64,000 nucleotides of DNA from Cutibacterium porci (lineage in GTDB: Bacteria; Actinomycetota; Actinomycetes; Propionibacteriales; Propionibacteriaceae). Made by a program: the position numbers and the translations under genes. Each line of letters begins with the position of its first letter. The stretch's first letter is position 1. This document shows, piece after piece, positions 63,808-64,000 of this stretch. Location: NCBI RefSeq assembly GCF_009696315.1, contig NZ_VUMG01000001.1, forward strand, positions 1 to 64,000, given 5' to 3'. The notes under the pieces are model-generated. The model was not told the DNA's origin. It worked only from the letters and a program-made list of their open reading frames with translations, and did no database searches.

Positions 63808-64000
63808 TCAGCGACCGCGCGGCGGCCCGGGAATGAGGATCTCGCCTCCCGCACGCCACGCACGCAACCCCGATGCGAGAAAGTCACAGTTGTAGCCTTT
63901 TCCCCGCACCGGACCTACTAAATGACCCGACCGAAACCCCGTGTCACACACCAGGATGAAGTGGGGATCAGGTTCGGCAAGCGGATCATCGCCGTATACG
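63808..64000 (-). CDS. Rhodanese-like domain protein (C-terminal part, cut by window edge)
   Basis: The minus-strand frame runs from the right edge to a TGA at 63808-63810. It contains the rhodanese active-site loop VCDTGFRSGHL (C-x4-R, with the catalytic persulfide cysteine) followed by a GLRAWRAGGEIL helix, the standard end of the fold. The N-terminal part is outside the window. Such domains handle sulfur transfer or act as regulators. Confidence 0.8.
   Translation of the reverse strand, partial: VYGDDPLAEPDPHFILVCDTGFRSGHLVGPVRGKGYNCDFLASGLRAWRAGGEILIPGPPRGR

Overview
The window looks like chromosomal DNA from a high-GC actinobacterium of the Propionibacteriaceae, most likely Cutibacterium or a close relative. 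The pointers are GC-rich codon use, a WhiB regulator, a TadA-associated acidic protein, a LytR-CpsA-Psr protein, paired PRC-barrel/DUF2382 proteins, an LPXTG-anchored subtilase, and a type I-E CRISPR repeat of the kind known from cutibacteria. Species assignment is an inference from gene content, not a database result.

Region 1 (1-8850) is the accessory part. A type I-E CRISPR array (13 full repeats, running off the left edge) ends in a perfect repeat fused directly to a broken plasmid-type DNA methylase gene (805-1395) and its small partner gene (1425-1856). About 1.3 kb further on lie two decayed repeats still exactly 61 bp apart, which look like the old trailer of the array. Past a large flavin/Fe-S oxidoreductase (2826-4814) come a frameshifted SH3-domain remnant, a lone near-perfect CRISPR repeat, and a C-terminal sortase fragment that begins right after that repeat and is translationally coupled to an L,D-transpeptidase-like lipoprotein. 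A secreted HNH-type nuclease lipoprotein and a sirtuin follow.

Region 2 (8.8-29.8 kb) is mostly core: a peptidase, an RlpA/SH3 cell-wall protein, a PRC-barrel stress protein, a PatB/MalY C-S lyase, a LytR_C protein, a K+/H+ antiporter, tRNA-Ser(CGA), a polysaccharide flippase, tadA and its partner, upp, a YbaK-type deacylase, a GH13 glucan enzyme, kup with a structured leader, a glutamine amidotransferase, a glycerophosphodiesterase, tRNA-Arg(ACG), tRNA-Ser(GCT) and an LCP glycopolymer ligase. Region 3 (29.8-34.4 kb) is a galactose module: LacI-type regulator, galK, and a divergent sodium:solute symporter with a small membrane protein.

Region 4 (34.4-50.6 kb) holds tRNA-Ser(TGA), an AT-richer pair of exported proteins of unknown function (35258-36813), a quinone oxidoreductase, argG, an MFS transporter, a CPA antiporter with a long cytoplasmic tail, a WhiB protein with a C-terminal helix-turn-helix, a HAD phosphatase, a DUF4921/GalT-like protein, serS, a second PRC-barrel/DUF2382 protein, pheA and aat. 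Region 5 (50.6-64 kb) contains a 1.16-kb gene-poor stretch with long direct repeats and DnaA-box-like sites, uppP, ferritin, a 2H phosphoesterase, an MFS acid symporter, the rpsF-ssb-rpsR-rplI operon, a 1825-residue cell-wall-anchored subtilase and the end of a rhodanese-domain gene.

Functional themes are cell-envelope building (LCP, UppP, flippase, RlpA, L,D-transpeptidase), cation homeostasis (Kup and two antiporters), and surface display (sortase remnant, LPXTG subtilase). The most unusual part is the first 5.3 kb, where CRISPR repeats are joined at their exact ends to broken mobile or surface genes.
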